From NCBI GenBank assembly GCA_016432725.1, contig JACJDG010000003.1, positions 3,968,001 to 4,032,000 of the forward strand: a stretch of DNA of 64,000 nucleotides, given 5' to 3'. Below, one piece after another: positions 1 through 8,500 of this stretch. Both the position numbers and the translations under genes were made by a program. Origin of the DNA: Streptomyces sp. DHE7-1 (GTDB lineage Bacteria > Actinomycetota > Actinomycetes > Streptomycetales > Streptomycetaceae). The first letter of the stretch is position 1. Each line of letters begins with the position of its first letter. A model generated the notes under the pieces. That model was not told where the DNA came from. It saw nothing but the letters and a program-made list of their open reading frames with translations, and searched no databases.

Positions 1-792
1 CCGCGGGCCGCCGAGACCGCCGCGCCGGTCGCCCCGGCGCCCGTCGCCGCGGCTCCGGCCGCCGCGCCCGCCGCCGTGACCCACGACGGCGCACGCGAGA
101 CCCGGATCCCGGTCAAGGGCGTCCGCAAGGCGACGGCGACGGCGATGGTCGGCTCCGCCTTCACCGCACCCCACGTCACGGAGTTCGTGACCGTGGACGT
201 GACGCGCACGATGAAGCTGGTCGAGGAACTCAAGCAGGACAAGGAGTTCCAGGGGCTGCGGGTCAACCCGCTGCTGCTGATCGCCAAGGCGCTGCTGGTC
301 GCCATCCGTCGCAACCCGGACGTCAACGCGTCCTGGGACGAGGCGAACCAGGAGATCGTGCTCAAGCACTACGTCAACCTGGGCATCGCGGCCGCCACCC
401 CGCGCGGTCTGATCGTGCCGAACATCAAGGACGCCGACGCCAAGACGCTGCCGCAGCTCGCGGAGTCGCTGGGCGAGCTGGTGTCCACGGCGCGCGAGGG
501 CAAGACCTCGCCGGCCGCGATGCAGGGCGGCACGGTCACCATCACCAACGTCGGAGTCTTCGGCGTCGACACCGGCACGCCGATCCTCAACCCCGGCGAG
601 TCCGCGATCCTCGCGGTCGGTGCGATCAAGCTCCAGCCGTGGGTCCACAAGGGCAAGGTGAAGCCCCGCCAGGTGACGACGCTCGCGCTGAGCTTCGACC
701 ACCGCCTGGTCGACGGCGAGCTGGGTTCCAAGGTGCTGGCCGACGTGGCGGCGGTCCTGGAGCAGCCGAAGCGGCTGATGACCTGGGCCTGA
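1..792 (+). CDS. bkdC: Dihydrolipoamide acyltransferase (E2), 3' part, branched-chain 2-oxo acid dehydrogenase type
   Basis: The frame is open from base 1, so the gene begins upstream; the lipoyl domain is outside the window. The first 75 bases encode an Ala/Pro-rich linker typical of E2 subunits, followed by a complete 2-oxoacid dehydrogenase acyltransferase domain. The catalytic motif FDHRLVDG (694-717) carries the active-site His and Asp of this CoA-dependent acyltransferase fold. The enzyme moves the acyl group from lipoamide to CoA in the cytoplasmic E1-E2-E3 complex. Assignment to the branched-chain (Bkd) complex rather than pyruvate dehydrogenase is inferred from gene order matching the S. 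coelicolor bkd region; the visible sequence alone does not fix the substrate. Confidence 0.85.
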   Translation, partial: PRAAETAAPVAPAPVAAAPAAAPAAVTHDGARETRIPVKGVRKATATAMVGSAFTAPHVTEFVTVDVTRTMKLVEELKQDKEFQGLRVNPLLLIAKALLVAIRRNPDVNASWDEANQEIVLKHYVNLGIAAATPRGLIVPNIKDADAKTLPQLAESLGELVSTAREGKTSPAAMQGGTVTITNVGVFGVDTGTPILNPGESAILAVGAIKLQPWVHKGKVKPRQVTTLALSFDHRLVDGELGSKVLADVAAVLEQPKRLMTWA

Positions 793-919
793 CGCCCGTC
801 GCCCGGGTGGCTCCCGGGCGCCGAGGGGGGTGGTCGCGACTTCGTCTCGCGACCGCCCCCTCTCCCGTTCGGCCCCGCTCCGGCCGCACCGGGTACGGAG
901 CCGGTGCCGTCGACGCCCC

Positions 920-3241
920 CTAGCGCGGGCGCGGTCCGGGTGCCGGGTCCTCACGCAACCAGTGGCGTCCCGTGCTCCAGCCCAGCAGCCGGCGCCCTGT
1001 GCCACGGTCCACCCGCTCGCCGGACATGACCTGGCGCAGTCCGGTGAGGGCGGGGGCGAGCCGGCCCGCGATGTGCCAGGGCTGCCGCGCGCAGACCTCG
1101 CCGACGCGGTCCAGGGTGTCCCCCTGCCGGTCCGGCGGGCACAGGGACAGGTGGAACACCATCTGCCGCCAGGCGTAGGCGATGTCCTTGATGGTGCCGA
1201 GCGGCCGCGGGTTGTGGTGGACGCGCCCGGTCAGCCGGCACACCGTGTCGAAGCAGCGCAGGGCCACGTCGTCCCAGCCGGCGCCCGGGTCGATGCCGAC
1301 CCGGTGGACCAGGGTCGCCAGGTTGTGTGTGGTGAGGATCTGCGCCTGCTCGATCACCGTGCCGTTCCCCGCGACCCAGGAGCCGGACCGCCCCGAGCCC
1401 GGTGCGAACTCCGCCGCACGCTGCCGGCAGAGGGCCGCGAACCCGGGAGACGTACGGGCACCCCCGGACCGGAGGACGGACTCGGCCGCCTCGATGACGG
1501 CGAGGTTGCGCACCGCCGCGTAGTCGATGGCGTAGTACCGCTCGTACAGCGAGTCGCCGAGGAGTTCGGCCGCGACGCGCGCGGCGGTGAGGAACTTCGG
1601 GGTGAACGTGCCCATGAAGATGTCGGCCGCGAGTTCCTCCACGAAGGGCGCGCCCAGTTCGGCCTGGCGGGCCAGCACGGACAGCTCGCGGACCAGCGGG
1701 TTGGGCAGGATCGTGCCCGGGAAGGCGCGCACCGCGAGGCCGCCGAGCTGCCGCAGCGCCCCGGCCGCGGCCTCGTCGGCCCCGGAGCCGGCCCGCTGGG
1801 CGTCGACGGCCCGCACCCACGGCAGTTCCTCCACCCGCACCTGCCGCTGAAGGTCGAACAGCAGCAGGGAGCGGCGGTTGCGGAACGCGCGGTAGTGGGC
1901 CGCGGCGAGCGACCGCAGGGCCGGATCGGGGTGGGCCTCGGCGGTGGTGGCGGCGACGAGCTGGGGGACCAGCTCGGCCAGGACCTCAGCCGACGGAACG
2001 ACGCCGCGCTCCACGAGCGTGGCGACGGGCGCGCTGAGCGCGGCCATCACGGGCCGGCGCACGGCGGCCGGGACGGCCGCGCCCGCGGGCACACCCGTCT
2101 CGCCCGCCTCCCGCTCGCTCACCGGGGCGACGACGGCCTCCACCTCCTCGACCCCGCCGTCCTGCGGCAGGCCCGACAGGCGGCCCAGTACGACGCCTGC
2201 CAGCGCGTGGTGGGAGGGCAGCGCGGCGTGGGCGGCCTGCCGCAGGCGCAGGGCGGTGTGGGCGGCGCTGCCGGGACGCCCGCGCCGCCGGACCATGGAG
2301 GCGACGGCGTGCCGCAGCAGTCCGAGCCGCCGCGGTGTGAGCTCCCGTGCGGTGACGGCCTCCTCCAGCGCGCCGCGCAGGATGCCCAGGTTCTCCTTGG
2401 GCCTCAGATGCCTGGTGCAGTACGTGTGGCGCCGGGCGAGGTCGCGGTAGCGGCTCAGCAGCGCGGTGGAGCGGGCGTGCCACGGGTCGGCGGGGCCGGG
2501 GAGGTGTATGTGTCCCCGCTCGTCGGTCACCTCCAGCCAGTGCAGCAGCAGCTCGTCGCCGAAGGGATGCCAGACGGCCAGGGCCTCTCGCTGCGTCTCG
2601 ACGGCCGTGCTGGGACGGCGGGCGGCGAGTGCCGCGCGGGCGTCGGCGACGGTCGACCGGTGCACGAAGTCGGCCCGGGCCACGGGCCGGCCGGACGGCC
2701 GGGGACCGAAACGGAGCCGGTCCGCGAACGGCGCGAGCTCCTCCACCAGGTCGAGCGCGGCCGCCGGCTCCCCGGCCCGGACCAGCCAGGCGACGGTGAG
2801 CAGCGCGGCCTCCTCGGGAACGGTCACCTCGTAACGGCCGCTGTCGAGAAGGCCGTGGAGATGCGCGAGCCCCTCCTCGGACAGGAAGTGCGCGAACAGC
2901 GCCCGCCGGGTCGCGGGCACACCGGCGCGACGCGCGGTGGCGATCTCGTGGTCGAGCAGCGGGCCGCCCGCGCTCGGTTCGCCGGTGGCGAAGCCGCCCC
3001 GGACCACCTCGGGCGTGACCCAGGCGGGCAGGCCGGCGACGGGCGTGCGGGAACCGATCGTCAGCAGGCCGTTCGCCATGCCGTCCAGCACGGCGCGCCA
3101 CCTGCGGCCGCGTTCCGCGCCGCGTCGACGGGTCTCCGGGTCCGGGTGGCCGGCGGCCGTGCGGAAGGCGGCGGCCAGCTGACCGGCCGCGTATCCGGGG
3201 TTCGCCTGGGCAAGATGCTGCTGCTCAGCGTCGTCGTTCAT
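920..3241 (-). CDS. Conserved protein of unknown function, 773 aa
   Basis: A long coding frame with strong third-position GC bias. I recognise no catalytic motif, signal peptide or membrane segment. The sequence is Leu/Ala/Arg-rich, apparently all-helical, and has a charged N-terminus (MNDDAEQQHLAQANPGYAAG). The frame is open 60 codons further upstream, but those codons would read through the cloverleaf leader at 3244-3315, so the ATG at 3241 is preferred. There is no clear Shine-Dalgarno sequence before this ATG. The start lies two bases beyond the tRNA-like 3' end, so the cloverleaf is effectively its leader. The 824-residue frame antisense to it is a composition artefact. Confidence 0.75.
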   Translation of the reverse strand: MNDDAEQQHLAQANPGYAAGQLAAAFRTAAGHPDPETRRRGAERGRRWRAVLDGMANGLLTIGSRTPVAGLPAWVTPEVVRGGFATGEPSAGGPLLDHEIATARRAGVPATRRALFAHFLSEEGLAHLHGLLDSGRYEVTVPEEAALLTVAWLVRAGEPAAALDLVEELAPFADRLRFGPRPSGRPVARADFVHRSTVADARAALAARRPSTAVETQREALAVWHPFGDELLLHWLEVTDERGHIHLPGPADPWHARSTALLSRYRDLARRHTYCTRHLRPKENLGILRGALEEAVTARELTPRRLGLLRHAVASMVRRRGRPGSAAHTALRLRQAAHAALPSHHALAGVVLGRLSGLPQDGGVEEVEAVVAPVSEREAGETGVPAGAAVPAAVRRPVMAALSAPVATLVERGVVPSAEVLAELVPQLVAATTAEAHPDPALRSLAAAHYRAFRNRRSLLLFDLQRQVRVEELPWVRAVDAQRAGSGADEAAAGALRQLGGLAVRAFPGTILPNPLVRELSVLARQAELGAPFVEELAADIFMGTFTPKFLTAARVAAELLGDSLYERYYAIDYAAVRNLAVIEAAESVLRSGGARTSPGFAALCRQRAAEFAPGSGRSGSWVAGNGTVIEQAQILTTHNLATLVHRVGIDPGAGWDDVALRCFDTVCRLTGRVHHNPRPLGTIKDIAYAWRQMVFHLSLCPPDRQGDTLDRVGEVCARQPWHIAGRLAPALTGLRQVMSGERVDRGTGRRLLGWSTGRHWLREDPAPGPRPR

Positions 3242-3243
3242 AG

Positions 3244-3315
3244 CCGACGTGGCGGGTCCCGCCCCCGCGCCCTCCGGGTCCCGAGCCCGGTGCTCTGCTG
3301 CTGAGCTACACGTCG
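3244..3315 (-). tRNA. tRNA-Pro(CGG)-like cloverleaf lacking canonical D- and T-loop bases
   Basis: The minus strand folds into a full cloverleaf: a perfect 7-bp acceptor stem (CGACGTG with CACGTCG), U8-A9, a 4-bp D stem, a 5-bp anticodon stem CCGGG/CCCGG with loop CTCGGGA (anticodon CGG, G37 as in tRNA-Pro), a 5-nt variable loop, and a 5-bp T stem GCGGG/CCCGC. The discriminator would be G and no CCA is encoded. Against a normal elongator tRNA, the D loop is AGCAGCA with no GG, and the T loop is GGCGGGA instead of TTCRANN. Alternatives are a tRNA-derived leader regulating the 773-aa gene, a degenerate tRNA, or an unusual functional tRNA. Confidence 0.45.
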
Positions 3316-3323
3316 ATGGGCCG

Positions 3324-3354
3324 ACAGTAGGAGGCCCCGCCGCGCCCCCACAAA
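3324..3354 (-). promoter_or_regulatory. Candidate promoter for the cloverleaf and the 773-aa gene
   Basis: Read on the minus strand, TTTGTG (3354-3349) and TACTGT (3329-3324) are separated by 19 bases. A transcript would start within a few bases of the cloverleaf 5' end at 3315, so the transcript would begin with the tRNA-like fold. The spacing is one or two bases longer than ideal; this is a pattern match only. Confidence 0.3.
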
Positions 3355-3484
3355 GGGTTTTCGGTGCCGGGCCGCGCCATCCCGAGCCCTGGCGACAACC
3401 CTGATGGTGCGTCAGGGACACCTCGGGGTCGAGGCGGGGAGGTCACCGATGTGGCCGGTGGGGCGCGGACGGCACGCTGATGAC

Positions 3485-4236
3485 ATGTCGGAAACCACCG
3501 CCGCTCGCCGCGGTCCCTCTCTCCTCCGCCGCCTCGCCGCCCCGGTCGCCGCCGCCGCTCTCCTGGCGGGTGCGGCGGGTGTATGGGCATCCGGTGCCGC
3601 CCACGCCGCGCCCGCCGCCGGCACCCGGTCCGTCGCCGGGTTCGGCGACTGTCCTGCGCTTCCCGAGGGCGTGGACCCGGCACGCTGGAGATGCGAGGTG
3701 CACACGGCCGCACCGAAGCTGACCATGGGCGAGGTCACGCTGACGCTCGCCCCGATGACCATGACGCACGCCGAGGGGCCCATGCCGGACGGCACCAACG
3801 GGCAGGTGTGGGGGCGATGCACAGCGCGCCGACCGCCGTGCCGGGCGGCCTCACGGGCACTCCGGCGGGCGAGCACGCCCCCGGTCGGGGCCTGGCGATA
3901 CGGCCGGAGTACGGCGGGCGGTCGGACTTCTACACCGGAGCCCTCAGCCTGCGCTTCCGGCTGCTGAGCCCCGCGCTGCCGCGCGGTTGCGTCATCGGCG
4001 CGAGCGAGCCGGTCGACTTCCGGGCGAAGCGCTCGGGGCCCTCGAAGTGGGTCTCCCAGGATCCGCCGGTGATCGAGTTCTCGGCCTACGACGACACCTT
4101 CACGGCCCCCGCGCCCGAACACTGCGGACCGCTGACCGGGCTCCTCGGCAGACGCCTCGGCCTGCCGGCGGCCACCGGCAACCTGTTGTCCTACGACGCC
4201 TCGTACACCTTCCGGACCTACGACCAGCTCACGTAG
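3485..4236 (+). pseudogene. Secreted protein of unknown function, frameshifted at 3810-3814
   Basis: The product begins MSETTAARRG and has a clear Sec signal peptide: an Arg-containing n-region, an Ala-rich hydrophobic stretch and an AHAAPA cleavage area near residue 40. The mature part starts VAGFGDCPALPEGVD and is in frame to about residue 110. After the five-G run at 3810-3814 the meaningful frame changes and continues through GRSDFYTGALSLRFRL, a segment with GCVIGASEP and the ending YTFRTYDQLT. Adding one G restores a protein of about 250 residues. Both halves keep Streptomyces codon bias, so the gene is probably intact in the organism. No function is recognised. Confidence 0.6.
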
Positions 4237-4266
4237 GGACGCCCTCCCCGGAGCCGGCCTGCATGC

Positions 4267-4306
4267 GAAAGGGGCCCGCCGCGGCTGTGCGCGACGAGCC
4301 CCTTCC
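4267..4306. terminator. Bidirectional hairpin between convergent genes
   Basis: GAAAGGGGC (4267-4275) pairs with GCCCCTTCC (4298-4306), with A/T-containing flanks usable in both directions. It sits between the plus-strand secreted-protein gene and the minus-strand carboxypeptidase gene. Confidence 0.5.
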
Positions 4307-4319
4307 CGCTCCGCGAGGG

Positions 4320-5222
4320 TCAGCTGATCCTGGCGTAGGCGTAGTTGACGAGCTTCTTGACGTCCGACGTGCGGTCGGTCGCCGAGGGCGCGGTCATCAC
4401 GGCGCCCGTGATCGACTTGCCGTTCAGCGTGGCCGCGAAGACGAGGCAGTACTTGGCCTCCGTGCCGGAGCCGGTCTTGACGCCGAGCACACCGTTCCAG
4501 CCGAGCAGGGTGTTGGTGTTGGTCCAGGTCCCCATCGTGCGCGTGGCGCCGGAGCTGGCGATCGTCTTCGCCGTGTACGACTTGGTCTTCACGACGGACT
4601 TGAACGTGGAGCTCTTCATCGCACTGCGGGCGAGGACCGTCAGGTCCTTCACCGACGAGTAGTTGGACCCGTTGCTGATGCCGTCGAACGAGTCGAAGTG
4701 CGTGTTCGTCATGCCGAGGTTCTTGGCCGTCGTGTTCATCTTCGAGATGAACGACTTCACACGCGCGCTGACCGTCGTACCGGAGCCGAACTTGTCGGCG
4801 AGGGCCATCGCGGCGTCGCAGCCGGACGGAAGCATCATCCCGTACAGCAGCTGACGGACGGTGACCTTGTCACCGACGATCAGGTGGGCCGACGAGGGGT
4901 AGCCCTTGCGGACCATGTAGTCACTGATCGCCTTCTTGATCGTGACCTTGGTGTCCAGGTTCAGGTTCGACTGCGAGAGCACGACCTTCGCGGTCATGAT
5001 CTTCGTGGTGGAGGCGGTGAGCCGGTGGGTGTTCTCGGACTTCTTGAAAAGGGCCGTGCCGGTCGCGCTGTTCATCACGTACCCGCTCTTGGCGGTGATC
5101 GTGGGCGCCGTGAGGGCCTGCGCGGGCGCAGCGGTGAGGGCGCCGGTGGCGAGCACCGCACCAGCCGTGACGGCGACGGCGGCGGCTCTGCGGACGCGGG
5201 TGCCCTTAATGCCGGTAATCAA
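4320..5222 (-). CDS. D-alanyl-D-alanine carboxypeptidase (family S11)
   Basis: A secreted, low-molecular-weight penicillin-binding protein of 300 residues that trims the terminal D-Ala from peptidoglycan stem peptides. A Sec signal (RVRRAAAVAVTAGAVL...APAQA) ends near residue 36. The SxxK motif is STTK (Ser71, Lys74), the third motif is KTG in GVKTGSGTEAK, and the second motif is SGC (LPSGCDAA) rather than the SGN usual in E. coli PBP5. There is no obvious C-terminal amphipathic anchor, and the protein ends soon after the catalytic domain (NYAYARIS). The SGC variant is still compatible with an active enzyme. Confidence 0.9.
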   Translation of the reverse strand: MITGIKGTRVRRAAAVAVTAGAVLATGALTAAPAQALTAPTITAKSGYVMNSATGTALFKKSENTHRLTASTTKIMTAKVVLSQSNLNLDTKVTIKKAISDYMVRKGYPSSAHLIVGDKVTVRQLLYGMMLPSGCDAAMALADKFGSGTTVSARVKSFISKMNTTAKNLGMTNTHFDSFDGISNGSNYSSVKDLTVLARSAMKSSTFKSVVKTKSYTAKTIASSGATRTMGTWTNTNTLLGWNGVLGVKTGSGTEAKYCLVFAATLNGKSITGAVMTAPSATDRTSDVKKLVNYAYARIS

Positions 5223-5412
5223 AGCGATATACCCCGATTGTCTGGAATGCCCCTGGTATGCGGCCTAGTTGAGATGGCGAGCCAAGTGGGGCCGCACGAG
5301 TGTGACACGTAAATAGCACAGAAGGTTGTGCGGCCGCTGGAGGCGATTTCCCTTCAGGTCCGCATGATGGACGCGAACCCTCTTGCGTACGTGTTGTATC
5401 TATCCTGTGGGC

Positions 5413-6063
5413 ATGGCAACGCCCGTGAAGCAACCACCCGCCGCCGACCGCGTCTACACCCACGTCAAACAGGGCGTACTCGACCGCCGTTACGAGGGCG
5501 GGACGCTGCTCACCGAGGGCGAGCTGGCCGATGCCGTGGGCGTCTCGCGGACACCCGTCCGGGAGGCGCTGCTGAGGCTGGAGATGGAGGGCCTGATCAG
5601 GCTCTACCCGAAGAAGGGCGCGCTGGTCCTGCCGGTGTCGGCACAGGAGATCGCCGACGTCGTCGAGACCCGGCTGCTGGTGGAGGAACACGCGGCGCGC
5701 AAGGCCGTACCCGCTCCGCCGCGACTGCTGGAACGGCTCGCCGAGCTGCTGGAGAAGCAGCAGGCGCAGGCCGCCGCGGGCGACTTCGCCGCCGCCGCGA
5801 CGACCGACCGCTGCTTCCACGCCGAGATCGTGCGCAGCGGCGGCAACGAGATCCTCTCGCGGCTGTACGACCAGCTCCGCGACCGCCAGTTGCGGATGGG
5901 GGTCGCCGTCATGCACTCGCACCCGGACCGGATCGCCAAGACGCTCGCCGAGCACGAGGAGATCCTCCGGGCGCTGGGCGCCGGCGACGCGGATGCGGCC
6001 GTGGAGGTCGTGCACCGGCACGTGAGCTGGTTCTCGCACCTCGCGCGGGGTGAGGTGCGATGA
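5413..6063 (+). CDS. GntR-family (FadR/FCD) transcriptional regulator
   Basis: A 216-residue regulator with an N-terminal winged helix (TEGELADAVGVSRTPVREAL is the recognition region) and an all-helical FCD ligand-binding domain. His residues in ATTDRCFHAEI, MHSHPDRI and VVHRHVSWF fit a metal-containing effector pocket. The ATG at 5413 is chosen because it starts MATPVKQP directly before the wHTH; an upstream ATG would add ten cysteine-containing residues without homology. Its last codons overlap the MFS transporter start (ATGA), so the two are translationally coupled and the regulator probably controls export or uptake by that transporter. The ligand is unknown. Confidence 0.88.
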   Translation: MATPVKQPPAADRVYTHVKQGVLDRRYEGGTLLTEGELADAVGVSRTPVREALLRLEMEGLIRLYPKKGALVLPVSAQEIADVVETRLLVEEHAARKAVPAPPRLLERLAELLEKQQAQAAAGDFAAAATTDRCFHAEIVRSGGNEILSRLYDQLRDRQLRMGVAVMHSHPDRIAKTLAEHEEILRALGAGDADAAVEVVHRHVSWFSHLARGEVR

Positions 6064-7355
6064 GCGGCACCACCCTGCCGGGTGACCCCCCGGGCGGCCG
6101 TCGCGCCGTCGCGATGTGGTCGATCGGCGTCTCGGTCTACTTCGTCGCCGTCATCTTCCGCACCTCCCTGGGCGTGGCCGGCCTGGACGCGGTCGAACGC
6201 TTCCACGTGGGCGCCTCGGCGCTCTCGACCTTCTCGATCCTCCAGCTCCTGGTCTACGCCGGTATGCAGATACCCGTCGGCCTGCTGGTCGACCGGCTCG
6301 GCACCAAGAAGGTGCTGAGCCTCGGCGCGGTGCTGTTCACGCTGGGCCAGCTCGGCTTCGCCTTCTCGCCCTCCTACGGCATGGCGCTGGCCTCGCGCGC
6401 GCTGCTCGGGTGCGGTGACGCGCTGACCTTCATCAGCGTGCTGCGCCTGGGCACCCGCTGGTTCCCCGTCCGGCGCGGACCCCTGGTCGCGCAGCTCGCG
6501 GGCCTGGTGGGCATGGCGGGCAACCTGGTCTCCACCCTGGTCATCGCCCGGCTGCTGCACGGCATCGGCTGGACCGCCGCGTTCGCCGGCAGCGCGCTGG
6601 CCGGCGCGGTCGTACTCGTCCTGACGCTGCTCTTCCTGAAGGACCACCCCGAGGGGCACGAGTCGGCGCCGTCCGCGCATCAGGGCGCGGTCTACGTCCG
6701 CCGGCAGATCGCGGCGGCCTGGCGGGAGCCCGGCACCCGGCTGGGCATGTGGGTGCACTTCACCACCCAGTTCCCGGCGATGGTCTTCCTGCTGCTGTGG
6801 GGCCTGCCGTTCCTGGTCCAGGCGCAGGGCCTCAGCCGGGCCACGGCCGGTGAACTGCTCACCCTGGTCGTGCTGTCCAACATGGTGATCGGCCTGGTCT
6901 ACGGCCAGGTCGTGGCCCGGCACCACGCGGCCCGGCTGCCGCTGGCGCTGGGCACGGTGGCCGCGACGGCGCTGATGTGGGCGGTGACGCTCGCCTACCC
7001 GGCCGAGCACGCGCCGATGTGGCTGCTGGCGGCGCTGTGCGTGGTGCTCGGCGCCTGTGGTCCCGCCTCGATGCTCGGCTTCGACTTCGCCCGTCCGGCC
7101 AACCCGCCCGAGCGACAGGGCACCGCCTCCGGCATCACCAACATGGGTGGTTTCGTCGCCTCGATGACGACGCTGTTCGCGGTCGGGGTGCTGCTGGACG
7201 CGACCGGCGACGACTACACGGTGGCCTTCTCCGCAGTGTTCGTCCTGCAGGCCCTCGGCGTCAGCCAGATCCTCCGCCTGCGCGGCCGGGCCGCCCGGCG
7301 CGAGCGCGAGCGCCTGGTGGCGAGCCGGGTGGAGACGGTCCACGTGCCCGCGTGA
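6060..7355 (+). CDS. Major facilitator superfamily transporter
   Basis: A 431-residue inner-membrane protein with about twelve predicted hydrophobic segments arranged as two six-helix halves. The MFS loop 2-3 signature is recognisable as GLLVDRLGTKKVL, where conserved Asp and basic residues drive conformational switching. The start ATG overlaps the stop of the GntR gene by four bases. The C-terminus is cytoplasmic and Arg-rich (LRLRGRAARRERER). Overall it resembles organic-acid or nitrate-type MFS permeases, but the substrate cannot be told from sequence. Confidence 0.88.
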   Translation: MSGTTLPGDPPGGRRAVAMWSIGVSVYFVAVIFRTSLGVAGLDAVERFHVGASALSTFSILQLLVYAGMQIPVGLLVDRLGTKKVLSLGAVLFTLGQLGFAFSPSYGMALASRALLGCGDALTFISVLRLGTRWFPVRRGPLVAQLAGLVGMAGNLVSTLVIARLLHGIGWTAAFAGSALAGAVVLVLTLLFLKDHPEGHESAPSAHQGAVYVRRQIAAAWREPGTRLGMWVHFTTQFPAMVFLLLWGLPFLVQAQGLSRATAGELLTLVVLSNMVIGLVYGQVVARHHAARLPLALGTVAATALMWAVTLAYPAEHAPMWLLAALCVVLGACGPASMLGFDFARPANPPERQGTASGITNMGGFVASMTTLFAVGVLLDATGDDYTVAFSAVFVLQALGVSQILRLRGRAARRERERLVASRVETVHVPA

Positions 7356-7432
7356 GGCGTGCGCCCGCAGGGCACCGGCCGGTTCCCGGCGGGCACCCGC
7401 CGCGGGCCGGTGGGCGGGTCCGGCACGGGCCC

Positions 7433-7457
7433 GCGGACGTCCCCCGGGGGTGTCCGC
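7433..7457. terminator. GC-rich hairpin between convergent genes
   Basis: GCGGAC followed two bases later by CCCCC pairs with GGGGG and GTCCGC in the gap between the MFS gene and the methyltransferase gene. There is no T run, as is common for Streptomyces terminators. Confidence 0.35.
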
Positions 7458-7485
7458 GTCCCCGCGGACGTCTCCTGGGAGCCGG

Positions 7486-8244
7486 TCAGCGGGCCACCGG
7501 GACCAGCGTGAGGTAGGCCAGGCCGAGGACGCCCCGGTAGGCCATCCACTGGGCCCGGTGCCGGTCGAGGCGGTCGCGGAGCGCGGCGGCCGAGGGGTGC
7601 TCCGGATGCCGGGCGAGCCACACCTCGGAGTCCGCCTGGTAGGCGGACTCGAACTCCTCCCACTCCTCCCGGCTCGCGGTCTCCGTCCACTCGGGCCGGA
7701 AGCCGGCCCCGACGGCGAGGTCGAGCAGGGTGCCCAGGTCGCAGTGGTCGTCCGCGGACGCCTCCGGCCACATCCGGGCCAGCTCGTCCGGGGCCGGAGG
7801 CCGCTCCCAGAAGCCCTCGCTAAGCACCACCCGCCCGTCCTCGGCCACCAGCCGCCGCAGCTCGCGCAGCGCCTCGGCGACCGGGGAGGCGGCGGTGCTC
7901 AGCGCCTGGCCGGCACCGAGGCACAGCACCAGGTCGGCGGGACCGCGGCCGGTGCCCAGCGCGGACTCCTCGGCGAACACCACACGGTCCGCGAGCCCGC
8001 GCGCCCCGGCGTTCCGCCGTCCGCGGGCCAGGTCCTCGCCGTTGACGTCGACGCCGACCCCCCGGGCGCCGGGTACGGCCTCCAGCAGGCGGAGCAGCAG
8101 TTCGCCCCAGCCGCAGCCGATGTCCAGCACGGTCCGGGGCCGCGTGGCGGCAAGCCTGCGGACCAGGGCGGTCGCCCGGGCGTCGGAGAGGGGGCCGTGG
8201 AAGGTGAGGCGGGTGAGCCGGGGCGGGCCGTCGTCGTCGGTCAT
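7486..8244 (-). CDS. SAM-dependent methyltransferase (class I)
   Basis: A 252-residue soluble protein with a Rossmann methyltransferase fold. Motif I is VLDIGCGWGELLLRLL, followed by the acidic motif II GVGVDVNGEDLA and motif IV ADLVLCLGAGQAL. Motif VI/VII elements are visible at DGRVVLSEGFWERPP. The tail, with acidic and aromatic residues (WEEFESAYQADSEVWLARHP), probably forms the substrate lid. I chose the ATG at 8244 (MTDDDGPPRL); a GTG at 8280 would add twelve residues and neither has a strong ribosome-binding site. The methyl acceptor is unknown. Confidence 0.82.
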   Translation of the reverse strand: MTDDDGPPRLTRLTFHGPLSDARATALVRRLAATRPRTVLDIGCGWGELLLRLLEAVPGARGVGVDVNGEDLARGRRNAGARGLADRVVFAEESALGTGRGPADLVLCLGAGQALSTAASPVAEALRELRRLVAEDGRVVLSEGFWERPPAPDELARMWPEASADDHCDLGTLLDLAVGAGFRPEWTETASREEWEEFESAYQADSEVWLARHPEHPSAAALRDRLDRHRAQWMAYRGVLGLAYLTLVPVAR

Positions 8245-8317
8245 GCGGGGCACGTTAGCGAGCCGGGTGGCTCCGGTCACCGGAATATCGCGGCCCCCGG
8301 TGCCGCCGCACGCCCCC

Positions 8318-8480
8318 GGTCCCGTGAGCCGCGCGCTACGGTCCCGCGAGCCGCGCTCTACGGTCCCGCGAGCCGCGAGCCCCGCGCCCCGGTCCCGCGA
8401 GCGGCCCGCCCCGGCTCCGCGAGCCGCCCGCCTCCGTGTCGGCGGTCCCGCGAGCCGCCCCCTCCGCGTCGGCGGACCCG
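8318..8480. repeat. Degenerate tandem repeat, unit about 22-29 bp
   Basis: Six successive units begin with GGTCCCGCGAGCCGC or close variants at about 8318, 8340, 8362, 8391, 8413 and 8443. Most end in a C-rich spacer or CTAC. They fill the gap between the methyltransferase promoter and the end of the next minus-strand gene. Confidence 0.7.
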
Positions 8481-8500
8481 CACGCCCGGCTCCGGCTCCG

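Noticed and set aside
830..3304. 824-codon plus-strand frame opposite the 773-aa gene
   Set aside because: GC-rich antisense shadow: composition is Gly/Arg/Gln-rich without domains and it runs through the cloverleaf.
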